From: Pseudomonas berkeleyensis
GTDB lineage: Bacteria > Pseudomonadota > Gammaproteobacteria > Pseudomonadales > Pseudomonadaceae
Direction: 5' to 3'
NCBI RefSeq assembly: GCF_014109765.1
Contig: NZ_CP059139.1
Span: 1,302,001 to 1,366,000, forward strand
DNA length: 64,000 nucleotides
Shown here piece by piece: positions 9,499-17,290 of this stretch (position 1 is the stretch's first letter; each line of letters begins with the position of its first letter). Both the position numbers and the translations under genes were made by a program. The notes below the pieces were generated by a model. It was not told where the DNA came from, searched no databases, and worked only from the letters and a program-made list of their open reading frames with translations.

Positions 9499-10413
9499 AT
9501 GACCGCACTCAATCACTCGCGCCCGCTGGCGCTGTTCGGCCTGCTGCTGGCCAATCTCTGCTGGTCCGGCAACGCCCTGGTGGCGCGCGCCTTCGCCGGT
9601 GAAATCGCCCCGTTCACCCTGTCGTTCTGGCGTTGGTGCCTGGCGCTGGCGCTGCTGCTGCCCTTCGTCGCGATACCGCTATGGCGCCATCGCGCTGCGC
9701 TGCGTCACGCGGGGTGGCGTCTGCTGGTGCTCGGCGGCCTCGGTATCGCAGGCTACAACTCGCTGCTCTACAGCGCGGCGCAGACTACCGCCGCGATCAA
9801 CATCTCGTTGGTCAATACCTGCCTGCCGCTGGTGACCTTCATCGGCGCCGGCTTGCTGCTCAACGAATGGCCCGCGCGGCGTGCCTGGTGGGGAATGGGG
9901 GTGGCCGTGATTGGTCTGGCAGTGCTGATCAGCCATGGGCAATGGAGCCGCATCGCCAGCCTGTCGTTCAATCAGGGCGACCTGATCATGCTGCTGGCCG
10001 TGGTCGATTGGGCGCTGTACTCGCTGCTGCTGCGGCGCTGGTCGGCCTACCTGCAACCGATTCCGCCGCTGGCATTGCTCGGTGCATTCATCCTGCTCGG
10101 TGTGCCGCTGATCCTGCCCTTCTATTTATATGAACTGAGCCAGGGTGCTCATCTGGCACTCAACGCCGCCAACCTCTCGGCTGTCGCCTATACCGCCGTA
10201 TTCGCCTCGCTGCTCGCCTATCTGGCCTGGAACCACGGCATCCGCGTGGTCGGCGCAGCCAAGGCGGCACTGACCAACTACGTGATGCCGGTATTCACTG
10301 CGCTGTTGGGCTGGGTGCTGCTGAACGAGAGCCTGGAGATCTACCACTGGCTGGGCGCTGCGATGATCTTCGGCGGCCTGCTGGTCGCGACACGGCCAAG
10401 CAAAAGCGCCTGA
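9499..10413 (+). CDS. EamA/DMT-family transporter
   Basis: The 304-residue integral membrane protein has ten predicted helices in two EamA repeats. The first begins LFGLLLANLCWSGNALVARA and the second begins near NQGDLIMLLAVVDWALYSLL. Family members export metabolites such as amino acids, and the substrate cannot be read from the sequence. The 229 bp upstream of the start contain no gene. Confidence 0.88.
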   Translation: MTALNHSRPLALFGLLLANLCWSGNALVARAFAGEIAPFTLSFWRWCLALALLLPFVAIPLWRHRAALRHAGWRLLVLGGLGIAGYNSLLYSAAQTTAAINISLVNTCLPLVTFIGAGLLLNEWPARRAWWGMGVAVIGLAVLISHGQWSRIASLSFNQGDLIMLLAVVDWALYSLLLRRWSAYLQPIPPLALLGAFILLGVPLILPFYLYELSQGAHLALNAANLSAVAYTAVFASLLAYLAWNHGIRVVGAAKAALTNYVMPVFTALLGWVLLNESLEIYHWLGAAMIFGGLLVATRPSKSA

Positions 10414-10422
10414 GTTCAGCAA

Positions 10423-10446
10423 CCCTCTCCTGCGTGCGGGAGAGGG
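10423..10446. terminator. Bidirectional hairpin between convergent genes
   Basis: The 8-bp stem CCCTCTCC/GGAGAGGG lies between the convergent transporter and lipoprotein genes. It lacks a strong T tract, so terminator function is likely but not certain. Confidence 0.5.
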
Positions 10447-10460
10447 CTAGTCGCCTTTCT

Positions 10461-10907
10461 TCACTCCGGCTTGAGCATCAAGAACGCCTCACCACCATCG
10501 CGGTCATGCATCAGGATGAACGGTTGCCCGGCGATCATCATCTTCGCCGGCGTCTTGCGTGGCACCGTGGTGCCGGCGTTTACCGCCGCGGCCGTCAGCA
10601 ACTGGCTGGTCAGCGTCGCATCCTGCTGCGGCTCGCTGGTCACCACGCATTCGTGGCTGACCTTGACCTGAATGCTCAGGCTCTTGTCCGCATTGAAGCC
10701 GATGGTGGCAAAGCCCATATCGGTCATCTCGGTGATGCCATGCTGGCGTGCCACGCGATGCGCCTCGGCAAAGCTCGGCGCAGTCTGCAGGCAGATATCG
10801 CGAAACGCCTGCACCACGGGAGAGGTAATCGGCACCGGTGGCTGCGAGCCGAAGTTGGCGCAGGCGCCGAGAAGACTGCAACTGACCAGCAGGGCGAACT
10901 TTTTCAT
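10461..10907 (-). CDS. Putative lipoprotein, unknown function
   Basis: The 148-residue product starts MKKFALLVSCSLLGAC, a signal peptide with a lipobox (LLGAC), so it is probably lipid-anchored in the envelope. The rest (NFGSQPPVPITSPVVQAF and onward) is a small soluble domain that I do not recognise. The ATG at 10907 is preferred over an upstream in-frame ATG because it gives the lipoprotein signal directly and follows AAGGAAG. It may be co-transcribed with the small gene at 10934-11107. Confidence 0.75.
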   Translation of the reverse strand: MKKFALLVSCSLLGACANFGSQPPVPITSPVVQAFRDICLQTAPSFAEAHRVARQHGITEMTDMGFATIGFNADKSLSIQVKVSHECVVTSEPQQDATLTSQLLTAAAVNAGTTVPRKTPAKMMIAGQPFILMHDRDGGEAFLMLKPE

Positions 10908-10933
10908 CACATCTTCCTTAATGCTCGGTTGGT

Positions 10934-11107
10934 TCAGGGGTGCTGTGGTTGATGGCAAAGATCATGCCCCAGCACCTTTGAAGCCAGCCCCTTGGCCAGA
11001 TAGGTTTCCACCACGCGGCCATCGCCGCACTCGGTCTTGTGGCCGATGGCGACACCGACGGAAAGCAGGACGAATAGCGCCAGGCCGATATTCTGGATGG
11101 GCGTCAT
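10934..11107 (-). CDS. Small membrane or secreted protein, unknown
   Basis: The 57-residue product starts MTPIQNIGLALFVLLSVGVAIG, one hydrophobic segment. It is followed by a short cysteine-containing tail (TECGDGRVVETYLAKGL) that could carry a disulphide. No family is recognised. It lies directly upstream of the lipoprotein gene in the same direction. Confidence 0.5.
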   Translation of the reverse strand: MTPIQNIGLALFVLLSVGVAIGHKTECGDGRVVETYLAKGLASKVLGHDLCHQPQHP

Positions 11108-11250
11108 GACAGGGCTCTTTTGCGAAAACAATGGGGCAGGATGAAGAGGCGGGCAGGGGATGGCAAGTGCGTCAGTGCCCAACCCTGGCGTTGCCGGCTC
11201 GGTGAGCCAATACTGGTGATCACTCCGCATAATCGGCAAGGGACTGCGCA

Positions 11251-11607
11251 ATGAAGAAGCTGATCATCATCCTGCTGCTGGGCGCCGCCTTTTGGCAGTT
11301 CTACCTGAGCAAACCCGGCAGCCCGGTGATCAGTAATATCGCCAGCGACGGCTCGGTAATGGAAAGCCCGGTGGCCACGCAGTCCAGCTCGTCCTCTTTC
11401 TCGCAGGGCAGCCTACGGTCGCCACCTTCGATCAACCAGCCGGCCGCCCAGGTCGCCAGCAGCCAATATCGCTGCGATGGCCGTACCCACTGTTCGCAGA
11501 TGACCTCCTGTGCCGAAGCCACCTACTTTCTGCGCAACTGCCCCGGCACGAAGATGGACGGCGACAACGATGGCGTGCCCTGTGAAGGGCAATGGTGCGG
11601 CCGTTAA
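11251..11607 (+). CDS. Excalibur calcium-binding domain protein
   Basis: The 118-residue protein has an N-terminal membrane or signal segment (KKLIIILLLGAAFWQFYL), then a Ser/Pro-rich linker. The C-terminal excalibur domain carries RCDGRTHCSQMTSCAEA and the EF-hand-like loop DGDNDGVPCE. Such domains bind Ca2+ outside the cytoplasm, often next to nucleases or surface proteins. A close paralogue sits inside the prophage array at 19080-19409. Its 3' end overlaps the convergent gene at 11604 by 4 bp. Confidence 0.85.
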   Translation: MKKLIIILLLGAAFWQFYLSKPGSPVISNIASDGSVMESPVATQSSSSSFSQGSLRSPPSINQPAAQVASSQYRCDGRTHCSQMTSCAEATYFLRNCPGTKMDGDNDGVPCEGQWCGR

Positions 11608-11813
11608 GGCAGATTGATGGAGAGGTCGCCGAGCACGAGTCGGGCGACGATCATCCAGGCAACCGCGCTGACGATCCCGAGCACGCTGTAGCCGACGACG
11701 ATACCAATCGCGATCTGCTTCCACAGCCCGGCGAAGCGGTTGGGCTCGTTTCGGTAGCGCGTCGGCATATCGCGCTCAGCCCGCAAATCGTCGAAGTCGT
11801 CTCTCGCTCTCAA
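11604..11813 (-). CDS. Small single-helix membrane protein, unknown
   Basis: The frame encodes a charged N-terminal part (RARDDFDDLRAERD) and one long hydrophobic segment (IAIGIVVGYSVLGIVSAVAW). I place the start at TTG 11813 because AGGAG lies 8 bp upstream. An in-frame ATG exists further up at 11900 with no ribosome-binding site, and another lies inside at MPTRYRNEP. The product would be 69 residues. It lies between the excalibur gene and tRNA-Met. Confidence 0.5.
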   Translation of the reverse strand: MRARDDFDDLRAERDMPTRYRNEPNRFAGLWKQIAIGIVVGYSVLGIVSAVAWMIVARLVLGDLSINLP

Positions 11814-12066
11814 GGTGCTCTCCTGGTTCGTTGGCCAGCGCGCGGCGGCGCTGCAGCCTGGCTGGGGCGAATTTTCCTGCATCGCCTCACAGCCCCGCAA
11901 GCACCGTCCGTGCGTCGCGCAGGCAGGTGAAGATGCTTGCCGCGAGCCTTGAACCCACCACCTGCTCTGCCCGATTCCCCTGAAGCCTAACCGCTTGATA
12001 AAACGTAAATTTATCGATGTGCTGGGGTTGACAGCGCTATTCGAGACGCGGAAAATGCGCGCCGTT

Positions 12067-12143
12067 GGCTACATAGCTCAGTCGGTTAGAGCGCAGCATT
12101 CATAATGCTGATGTCCCAGGTTCAAGTCCCGGTGTAGCCACCA
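12067..12143 (+). tRNA. tRNA-Met (anticodon CAU), elongator
   Basis: The 77-nt sequence folds as a complete cloverleaf with acceptor GGCTACA/TGTAGCC and anticodon stem CAGCA/TGCTG around the loop TTCATAA. The T arm is CCAGG/CCCGG and CCA is encoded. The first acceptor pair forms normally, which supports elongator rather than initiator tRNA. Its 3' half is the integration site of the phage array. Confidence 0.97.
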
Positions 12144-12145
12144 TA
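12099..12145. repeat. att core copy 1 (attL, inside tRNA-Met)
   Basis: This 47-bp block from the anticodon loop to two bases after CCA is repeated exactly at 18960-19006 and 31679-31725. In copies 2 and 3 only the 3' part of the tRNA is present, so copy 1 marks the intact gene. Confidence 0.95.
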
Positions 12146-12152
12146 AATTTCA

Positions 12153-12180
12153 AGGGGTTAGCGCAAGCTAGCCCCTTTTT
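12153..12180 (+). terminator. Terminator after tRNA-Met, carried by element 1 left end
   Basis: The stem GGGGTTAGC/GCTAGCCCC with loop GCAA is followed by five T. It lies outside the exact att core and is therefore element DNA. A near-identical copy follows att copy 3, and a different but equivalent hairpin follows att copy 2. Confidence 0.85.
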
Positions 12181-12191
12181 ATTTGGGCCGG

Positions 12192-12219
12192 TGTCCCCGA
12201 ACTGTCCCTTTCTTGTCCC
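12192..12219 (+). promoter_or_regulatory. Candidate integrase arm-type sites, element 1 left
   Basis: TGTCCC occurs at 12192, 12203 and 12214, exactly 11 bp apart and starting 47 bp after the att core. Further copies lie in the right end of the same element at 18815 and 18849. The phasing and position suggest integrase arm-type binding sites. This is inference. Confidence 0.6.
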
Positions 12220-12506
12220 TACCTAAAGAACAGGTAGCCGACATAGCCCGCAGCATTCACAGCAAAGAACGATAGCAACAGCATCGGCCATGGGCTGCCT
12301 TTACTGGCGTGTGCTCGAGCATCGAGGATCTGTTGTGCCTGCAGGTGAATGTCAGACGGGGGCGTTGCTGCCTTGGCAATGCGAGGCACTTCACCCTCAG
12401 TGGGTGTGGGTGATTGCGCTATGCCCACATTGAAGTTGTCCCAGGAAGGCTTCTTGCCTTTGCTGCGCAGCTCGTCCCTGTACCATTCACGATCTTCCAT
12501 TCCCAT
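12219..12506 (-). CDS. Small C-terminal-anchored membrane protein of element 1
   Basis: The 95-residue product begins MGMEDREWYRDELRSKGKKP and ends with a hydrophobic helix (MLLLSFFAVNAAGYVGYLFF). The DREWYR start occurs in many small phage and island proteins of unknown function. The ATG at 12506 follows GGAGG. It occupies the slot between left end and integrase that element 2 fills with an excalibur gene, so the slot looks like a variable cargo position. Confidence 0.65.
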   Translation of the reverse strand: MGMEDREWYRDELRSKGKKPSWDNFNVGIAQSPTPTEGEVPRIAKAATPPSDIHLQAQQILDARAHASKGSPWPMLLLSFFAVNAAGYVGYLFFR

Positions 12507-12552
12507 ATAGCCCTCCTGGCTTTGACCAAATAGCTGCCTTGCAGGGGACAGG

Positions 12553-13542
12553 CTAGACGGAAGTTTCGTGCACTTCCAGTAGTGCCAGCGGCGAATGGGT
12601 CAAGGCAGTGGCGAAGTGATCGGGCGCGAGGTGCGAATAGCGCATGGTCATCTTGATGTCGCCGTGGCCCAGGATGCGCTGCAGGGTGACGATGTTCCCG
12701 CCTTGCATCATGTAGTGGCTGGCGAAGGTGTGGCGCAGGATGTGGGTCATCTGTCCTGGCGTATGCAGGCCGGTGCGTTCATAGGCCTTGCGGAAGGCTG
12801 ATCTGCAGGAGCTGAACAGCTTGCCGTTTCCAGGGTAGCCACGCGACAGGATGAGGTTCTCCAGCTCGGTCGGGATCGGCACGGAACGACTCTTGCCATT
12901 CTTGGTACGCACGAAGCGCACTTGGCCATTGGATACCTGGGGCCGTGTCAGGCTTTCGGCTTCATCCCATCGAGCACCGGTAGCCAGGCAGATTTTGGCG
13001 ACAGGCAATGTATGGCTATTGGTCGAGGCGGCGCATTCCTGCAGGACAAGCCGGCATTCATCCAGGGTGAGGAAGGCGCGTTCTGTTTCATCCACCTTGA
13101 GCTGACGCAGCAATGCCAGCGGGTTGGCCTCATGCCAGACGCCCAGGCGGATCAGCTCGTTGAAGACGGCTTTCAGGTAGCGGTGCTCATGGTTCACGGT
13201 GGCCGGGGTGCAGTCTTTCAGGCGCTGGGTGCGGTAGCGGCCGAAGTCCAGGGCGGTGAAGGTCGAGGCAATCGGATCACCCAGGGCTTTGGCGATGGCC
13301 ATGGTGCGGCTGTAGCGGTATGGGTCTTTCAGGGTTGAGCCGTGCAGCTCATGCCATGTATCGACCAGATCGGAGAGGCGTTCGCCAGGGTCACGGCCAC
13401 GTTGGCTGTATTGGCGGCGAATGTCGGATACCCAGCGTTCGGCCTCGCTCTTGGTGCGAAAGCCTCGTTTGCGCTTGCGGATGCCAGCAGTCTTATCCAG
13501 CCAGAAATCGACCTCCCAGCCGCTGCTGCCTTTGCTGATCAA
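12553..13542 (-). CDS. Tyrosine recombinase / phage integrase, element 1
   Basis: This integrase (about 330 residues) catalyses site-specific recombination at tRNA-Met. The catalytic domain shows the arginine region ATGARWDEAESL, the HxxR box HILRHTFASHY, the box LGH and the nucleophile region MRYSHLAPDHF. The N-terminal part is an arm- and core-binding SAM-like domain. No ATG is available near the front. TTG at 13542 overlaps the stop of rep (TTGA), exactly as the ATG of the sister integrase overlaps its rep stop (ATGA). A TTG at 13557 is the alternative. It is closely related to the gene at 19460. Confidence 0.93.
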   Translation of the reverse strand: MISKGSSGWEVDFWLDKTAGIRKRKRGFRTKSEAERWVSDIRRQYSQRGRDPGERLSDLVDTWHELHGSTLKDPYRYSRTMAIAKALGDPIASTFTALDFGRYRTQRLKDCTPATVNHEHRYLKAVFNELIRLGVWHEANPLALLRQLKVDETERAFLTLDECRLVLQECAASTNSHTLPVAKICLATGARWDEAESLTRPQVSNGQVRFVRTKNGKSRSVPIPTELENLILSRGYPGNGKLFSSCRSAFRKAYERTGLHTPGQMTHILRHTFASHYMMQGGNIVTLQRILGHGDIKMTMRYSHLAPDHFATALTHSPLALLEVHETSV

Positions 13543-14822
13543 ACGGCTCGCCCCCAACGCACGTTGCGTTCCTCAAGCAGCCCTTTGATGTGCTTGTACA
13601 GGTTGTCTTCATCGAGCCCCTTGGCTGCATAGTGATCGCGGATCACCGGCCAGCAGTCCCATTCCTTGAGGGTGTAAAAAGCTTTTCTAGCGCCCACTCG
13701 CTCCCGTGCCAGCAGGCTTACGAAGTTTCCCAGGAACAGTTCCACGTTCTTGCCTGAAAAGCCCCGCGAGGTCTTGTAGTAGCGCCTGTAGTCGGTGTCA
13801 TCGAGCAGGGAATCGACCGGCAGATCGACACGCACGTCGTCGCGAATCAGCGTCCAGATCGGGGCGTAGTAGCCACGTCGAGCAAGGTACTTGAACTGGT
13901 TCAGGCCATAGCGCCACAGGCCGTCCAGATGCCCAGCGAAGGCTGCAAAGGTGCGGGTGTCGATCACTTGTCCGCTCTGTAGGTCTACCGAGCCACTGGC
14001 GAACTGCTGGACGATGGAATGGTGGTAACGCAGCTCGATGCGCCATACATCCTGGGTCGGGTTGTAGTTGTCCGGGTCGGTTTCGTCGAAGCTGTCACGC
14101 TGACGCCAGACGCTTTCCCAGTAGTCGAGCTTATCGGTGGCCTTGGCCTGTTCGGTCTTGTTGTAGATGCACAGCTGCAGACCGTTGGCCGAGCCGAACA
14201 TCGAGGTTTCACCGCGGCCATACACACTGGATTTCGTGGCCCAGTGCAGTTCGTTGATGCCGGATACATCACGGTGCGAGCGGGCACGGCAATGCATGTT
14301 GCTGACCAGATCGGCGGGAGGCGTCCAGCCCTGCAGATCGAGAGCCAGGTGCACCGCGCATTGGTTGACCTCGATGTTGGTCAGCACCTGGGAGGCGTAG
14401 TGGTCGAGGCGGGCCTGCAGGCGCTCGGGAGACAGGTTGTCGATGGCATGGGGGGACACCTCGATTTTCAGGTGTGGGCCGATGTTCTCGGCCTTGGCGT
14501 TGAAGTTCTTCACCAGCAGCACAAAGCCCAGGTCGGCATTCTGCAGCTTGTACTGGTAGCCCGAGTCACGGCTTACCCGGCCGGAATGCCAGCGATCGCC
14601 AGCGAAGTCGACAATGGCGCCTGGCTTGTCGAACAAACCCAGGATTTCAGGGCGGAGCAGGCCCTTGTAGAGCTGCCTGACAGTATCGACGCCACAGCGA
14701 AGCAGGCGCACGCCGGACAAGTCGACAAAGCCGGTCTTACCGATGTCCAGGAACAGCCGACCATGAGGGGACTCAAGGCCGGTTTGGTTATCAACGCGGA
14801 AGAAGTCTTTAACGGCGTCCAT
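13539..14822 (-). CDS. Inovirus replication initiation protein (Rep_trans/RstA-like), element 1
   Basis: The 427-residue protein is the rolling-circle replication initiator of Pf-like filamentous phages and nicks the double-stranded replicative form. Conserved segments include DLSGVRLLRCGVDTVRQLYK, VSPHAIDNLSPERLQ, HLALDLQGWTPP and SVWRQRDSFDETDPDNYNP. It is collinear and of equal length with the element 2 copy at 20455, with differences spread over the whole protein. The gene overlaps the downstream integrase, forming a rep-int operon. Confidence 0.92.
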   Translation of the reverse strand: MDAVKDFFRVDNQTGLESPHGRLFLDIGKTGFVDLSGVRLLRCGVDTVRQLYKGLLRPEILGLFDKPGAIVDFAGDRWHSGRVSRDSGYQYKLQNADLGFVLLVKNFNAKAENIGPHLKIEVSPHAIDNLSPERLQARLDHYASQVLTNIEVNQCAVHLALDLQGWTPPADLVSNMHCRARSHRDVSGINELHWATKSSVYGRGETSMFGSANGLQLCIYNKTEQAKATDKLDYWESVWRQRDSFDETDPDNYNPTQDVWRIELRYHHSIVQQFASGSVDLQSGQVIDTRTFAAFAGHLDGLWRYGLNQFKYLARRGYYAPIWTLIRDDVRVDLPVDSLLDDTDYRRYYKTSRGFSGKNVELFLGNFVSLLARERVGARKAFYTLKEWDCWPVIRDHYAAKGLDEDNLYKHIKGLLEERNVRWGRAV

Positions 14823-14878
14823 CTGATTTCCTGTTATTGAAGGTTTGTCACTCGTTCAACGGCTTGTTATCTGACGTG

Positions 14879-15250
14879 TTACAGGGACGTCAGCGCGAAG
14901 GCGCGTGCCTCGCTCGCGCCTTCGCTCTGTACGGAGCCACTCCGGCGCTCGCTCGTACGCGCCACCGCCGCTGGCACGCGTCGCGCGCCTCGTACCTCGG
15001 CGTGCGCACGTGAGCCAGCAGCTGCGCACGTATCTCTTTCCATCCAGTGCTCGGGGTATTCAACTCGGTCTTGCCGGTCGATCAGGCACGCTTGTTCCTG
15101 GATGTAGGAAGGCACCTGGGGACGTTCAAAGGGCGGGAGGCTGGCGTACCAGAGGAAAGCGCTCAGAAGCGCCAGGAACACGAGGTGGAGGCAGTCAGCG
15201 AAGTGCTGCGGGCGCGGTTGGATCAACACCAAGGGCTTTGCCCTTGTCAT
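14879..15250 (-). CDS. Possible single-helix membrane protein, element 1 only
   Basis: The frame from ATG 15250 encodes 123 residues with one hydrophobic segment (LHLVFLALLSAFLWYASL) and an arginine-rich tail. The two ends lie in DNA that is conserved as noncoding sequence in element 2, and only the middle (about 15000-15220) is unique. The start ATG is ATT in element 2. It may therefore be a chance frame. It occupies the place where element 2 has all its morphogenesis genes. Confidence 0.35.
   Translation of the reverse strand: MTRAKPLVLIQPRPQHFADCLHLVFLALLSAFLWYASLPPFERPQVPSYIQEQACLIDRQDRVEYPEHWMERDTCAAAGSRAHAEVRGARRVPAAVARTSERRSGSVQSEGASEARAFALTSL
14880..14930. other. Conserved hairpin upstream of rep, candidate replication origin
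   Basis: A perfect 11-bp stem GCGAAGGCGCG/CGCGCCTTCGC (14895-14905 with 14915-14925) follows TACAGGGACGTCAGCG. The same flanking bases precede rep in element 2 (21790-21870) with a weaker stem. Position and structure suggest the nick-site region, but the nick itself cannot be placed. Confidence 0.5.
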
Positions 15251-15430
15251 CCCACTCTTGCCGCCGAGGGCTCGGGAGCGCGGGGTGGTGAAGCTACCCC
15301 ACACTCCCGTTGTCAGGCTGATATTCATGGTGCGGGGTCAAGGGTGCGCTGCGCCCGTGCTTCCGTTCGCCGGAACGGTGAAGCTGTTCCGACGAGCCGG
15401 GAGCGCGGCCCCTGACCCGGCCGAATGGGT
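15226..15430. other. Hairpin-rich noncoding region shared with element 2 (candidate intergenic/packaging region)
   Basis: About 200 bp align with 26405-26600 of element 2. Hairpins include CAAGGGC-TTT-GCCCTTG, GGGGT-N9-ACCCC and CCGTTC-N4-GAACGG. The GGGGT/ACCCC pair changes to GGGGC/GCCCC in element 2, which is a compensated change. The two elements read different frames through it, so it is conserved as DNA or RNA structure. In filamentous phages such a region holds the packaging signal and minus-strand origin. Confidence 0.6.
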
Positions 15431-15727
15431 CAGGGTCATGCGGCCCAGTACGTTGCCGGAACCATGCCGGTCGCGGTACCGCATCGCCCTGATAGTGCGG
15501 ATGTTCGTGAAGAACACCTCGTTGGGAAATTGATCCTCGCCGTCCATTTTCAGGGTCAGGAAGTAGCCTTGTTCATACAGCCCTGGGATGGGGAGAACTA
15601 CGCCAACGATATGCAGGCAGTACCAGAAGGAATGCGGCTCACCATCCCAGGCCAGCTCTACAAGCACGGTCTGGCCGATATAGCCAAAGGCATTGGAGGC
15701 ATCCAGGGTGAGGCCGTAGCTATTCAT
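15338..15727 (-). CDS. Unknown protein of element 1
   Basis: The 129-residue product starts [19 protein letters not shown]. It contains a compact, evenly mixed middle ([37 protein letters not shown]) that reads like a real domain. The last 25 residues run into the conserved hairpin region. Its ATG overlaps the stop of the upstream Xis-like gene by 8 bp. I do not recognise a family. Confidence 0.5.
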   Translation of the reverse strand: MNSYGLTLDASNAFGYIGQTVLVELAWDGEPHSFWYCLHIVGVVLPIPGLYEQGYFLTLKMDGEDQFPNEVFFTNIRTIRAMRYRDRHGSGNVLGRMTLTHSAGSGAALPARRNSFTVPANGSTGAAHP

Positions 15728-15968
15728 GGCTGTAGCCCCCCGCCTTGAAGGACTCCTTACCGCTCAGCAGATCGGCGCGGAGCTTGCCGACGTTGACCAT
15801 GCGGAAGTCGGCAAAGGTCACGCTGGGCAGGGTGCCGTCTTCTACCCACTCGGTCACTTCATCGACCGGAATGCCGCTGGCAGATGCAAAGGTGACGATG
15901 CTGCACAGATCGCTGATGGCTGCACCCAGTGGGACGACGTTGCCGTGGTTCGGGTTGGCCTTATTCAT
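15720..15968 (-). CDS. Small Xis/MerR-like DNA-binding protein, element 1 (second copy)
   Basis: The 82-residue product shows the pattern VTEWVEDGTLPSVTFADFR followed by LRADLLSGKESFKAGGY. This matches the core of its neighbour at 15961 and of the element 2 protein at 27577. Such short winged-helix proteins next to the repressor act as excisionase or Cro-like activators in Pf phages (XisF). The VKxGR basic stretch of the other copies is replaced by VTFADFR, so its DNA contacts probably differ. Confidence 0.65.
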   Translation of the reverse strand: MNKANPNHGNVVPLGAAISDLCSIVTFASASGIPVDEVTEWVEDGTLPSVTFADFRMVNVGKLRADLLSGKESFKAGGYSHE

Positions 15969-16242
15969 CTTTGTAATCCCCCGGTACGAAGACGGTCTTG
16001 CCCTTGGCCAGATCGGTGCGGATTTGGGCGAGGTGGACGAGGCGAGGGCGGCCCATCTTCACGCTGGGGATGGTGCCGCTCTGCATCCAGGCGATTACGG
16101 TGTCGGTGGAAACACCGTTCATGGCAGCGAAGGTTTCCTTGCTGCAGGTGAGGGCGTTACGGCAGTCGAGGTAGATGACGCGTTTGCCGTCTACGTCGAA
16201 GCTGACATCGAAAGGTGGTTCGTTCAGGTGCTGAGTAGTCAT
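15961..16242 (-). CDS. Small Xis/MerR-like DNA-binding protein, element 1 (first copy)
   Basis: The 93-residue product ends with the typical segment VIAWMQSGTIPSVKMGRPRL and LAQIRTDLAKGKTVFVPGDY, shared with the element 2 protein at 27577. By analogy with XisF of Pf4 it may promote excision and activate rep. It is the first gene of the leftward early operon and is divergent from the repressor across an operator region. Confidence 0.75.
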   Translation of the reverse strand: MTTQHLNEPPFDVSFDVDGKRVIYLDCRNALTCSKETFAAMNGVSTDTVIAWMQSGTIPSVKMGRPRLVHLAQIRTDLAKGKTVFVPGDYKDE

Positions 16243-16297
16243 TGCCTATCCCTGCCTATGAAATGCTCATAAACTGTCATTAAGGGGTGTTTGGGGT

Positions 16298-16363
16298 GGC
16301 GGTAAAATATTTACCGCCTGGATAAAATATATACCTATGATGGGCGCCGGTAAATATTTTACC
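16298..16363. promoter_or_regulatory. Repressor operators of element 1
   Basis: A perfect 21-bp palindrome with arms GGCGGTAAA/TTTACCGCC lies at 16298-16318. A second palindrome GGTAAA-TAT-TTTACC lies at 16349-16363, and a weaker copy at about 16320-16335. They sit between the divergent Xis-like and repressor genes and are unlike the operators of elements 2 and 3. Confidence 0.75.
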
Positions 16364-16381
16364 TGGCAGTGGTAAGAACGA

Positions 16382-16660
16382 ATGGAATTAACTCAAGACC
16401 GCGTTAGAGCCTTAGTGCATATGCTGGGTCATCGAGCGGTCGCCGATGCAACGGGTCTCAAGCCTGAAAGGCTCAAGACAATCCGTTACAACAAAGATGC
16501 TCAGGTGAGAACAAACGAGCTGGATGCCATTGCAGGCGCATACCAGCAGTACAGCCTTTGGCTGCGGACAGGCGAAATCGACCTGAGCCGTGGACAGATC
16601 AGCCCGGCCTACGCCGAAGCAGACCTAAAATTGGAAGGACAAGAAGCGGGCAGCAGGTAA
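16382..16660 (+). CDS. Cro/C-like repressor, element 1
   Basis: The 92-residue helix-turn-helix protein (MELTQDRVRALVHMLGHRAV, ATGLKPERLKTIRYNKDAQV) is homologous to the proteins at 27991 and 34764. The shared C-terminal pattern is YSLWLRTGEIDLSRGQISP with AEAD after it. It probably keeps the element silent by binding the adjacent palindromes. The 3' end overlaps a conserved frame in the -1 register. Confidence 0.85.
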   Translation: MELTQDRVRALVHMLGHRAVADATGLKPERLKTIRYNKDAQVRTNELDAIAGAYQQYSLWLRTGEIDLSRGQISPAYAEADLKLEGQEAGSR

Positions 16661-16701
16661 CAGCGGAAGTGGCCCGGCGATGGTTCAGCCGAACAACGTG
16701 A
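16609..16701 (+). other. Conserved -1-frame peptide at the 3' end of the element 1 repressor
   Basis: In the -1 frame relative to the repressor, the sequence continues as LRRSRPKIGRTRSG then QQVTAEVARRWFSRTT before TGA. The element 2 copy reads LRRSQSKLGQSKRG then IAITQEVARRWYARKQ. After the repressor stop, codon differences fall mostly at third positions (GTG/GTA, GCC/GCT, CGA/CGC). The frame has no ATG or TTG start, and the only GTG lies inside the conserved motif. Confidence 0.5.
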
Positions 16702-16717
16702 CTCCAGGGAGAAGGGC

Positions 16718-17284
16718 ATGGGAAACATCATCGACATGGCGAGCTTTGAGCACCTGCGCAGGTCAAACGCTGATGACCGCTACACGTGCCCGAAGACCAA
16801 CATAACGTTCCCTCACATCTACAAAGTGCTAGTACCGGACGGCGATCTGGTGGACGACGTGCCGGTCTTCATCGGCACCTACAGCACAGAATACCGGCTC
16901 AAAGAGCCATCGAGCCTTGAGCAACTTCCAGGCTTCCCGCCTTTGACGGCGACAAAGATAAGCACGCTCGATGCTACTGATGAAATCTATCTCGACGTAA
17001 TCCACTTCACCAACAAAGACAGAGCGCTTGGCTTCAGGCAGGCCTGCGGGCATCTAGGCATAGAGCCTGAGCACGTCCGCTCGTTCAAAAATGAACGAGG
17101 GCTATTCCTATTGTTGCGCAGGAATGATGCTCCCAAGAAGGTAGGGCATATCATCTATCGAAGCAGTGACGTTCAGTTTATCCATGGGCTTGGTGCTGAG
17201 ATGGAGTGTGAGTATGTGGCGGCATTTAACATAGAGGGTAACATTATTCCTCTTCAATCAATCGAGGTTGGCGAAGAGGAATAA
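16718..17284 (+). CDS. Unknown cytoplasmic protein, element 1 cargo
   Basis: The 188-residue product (MGNIIDMASFEHLRRSNADD) has no membrane segment and no motif that I recognise. The middle has a region EIYLDVIHFTNKDRALGFRQ and the end is acidic. The ATG follows GGGAGAAGGG. It lies downstream of the repressor and could be transcribed with it, so it may be expressed in the lysogen. It is convergent with the coiled-coil gene. Confidence 0.65.
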   Translation: MGNIIDMASFEHLRRSNADDRYTCPKTNITFPHIYKVLVPDGDLVDDVPVFIGTYSTEYRLKEPSSLEQLPGFPPLTATKISTLDATDEIYLDVIHFTNKDRALGFRQACGHLGIEPEHVRSFKNERGLFLLLRRNDAPKKVGHIIYRSSDVQFIHGLGAEMECEYVAAFNIEGNIIPLQSIEVGEEE

Positions 17285-17290
17285 GTAGGG

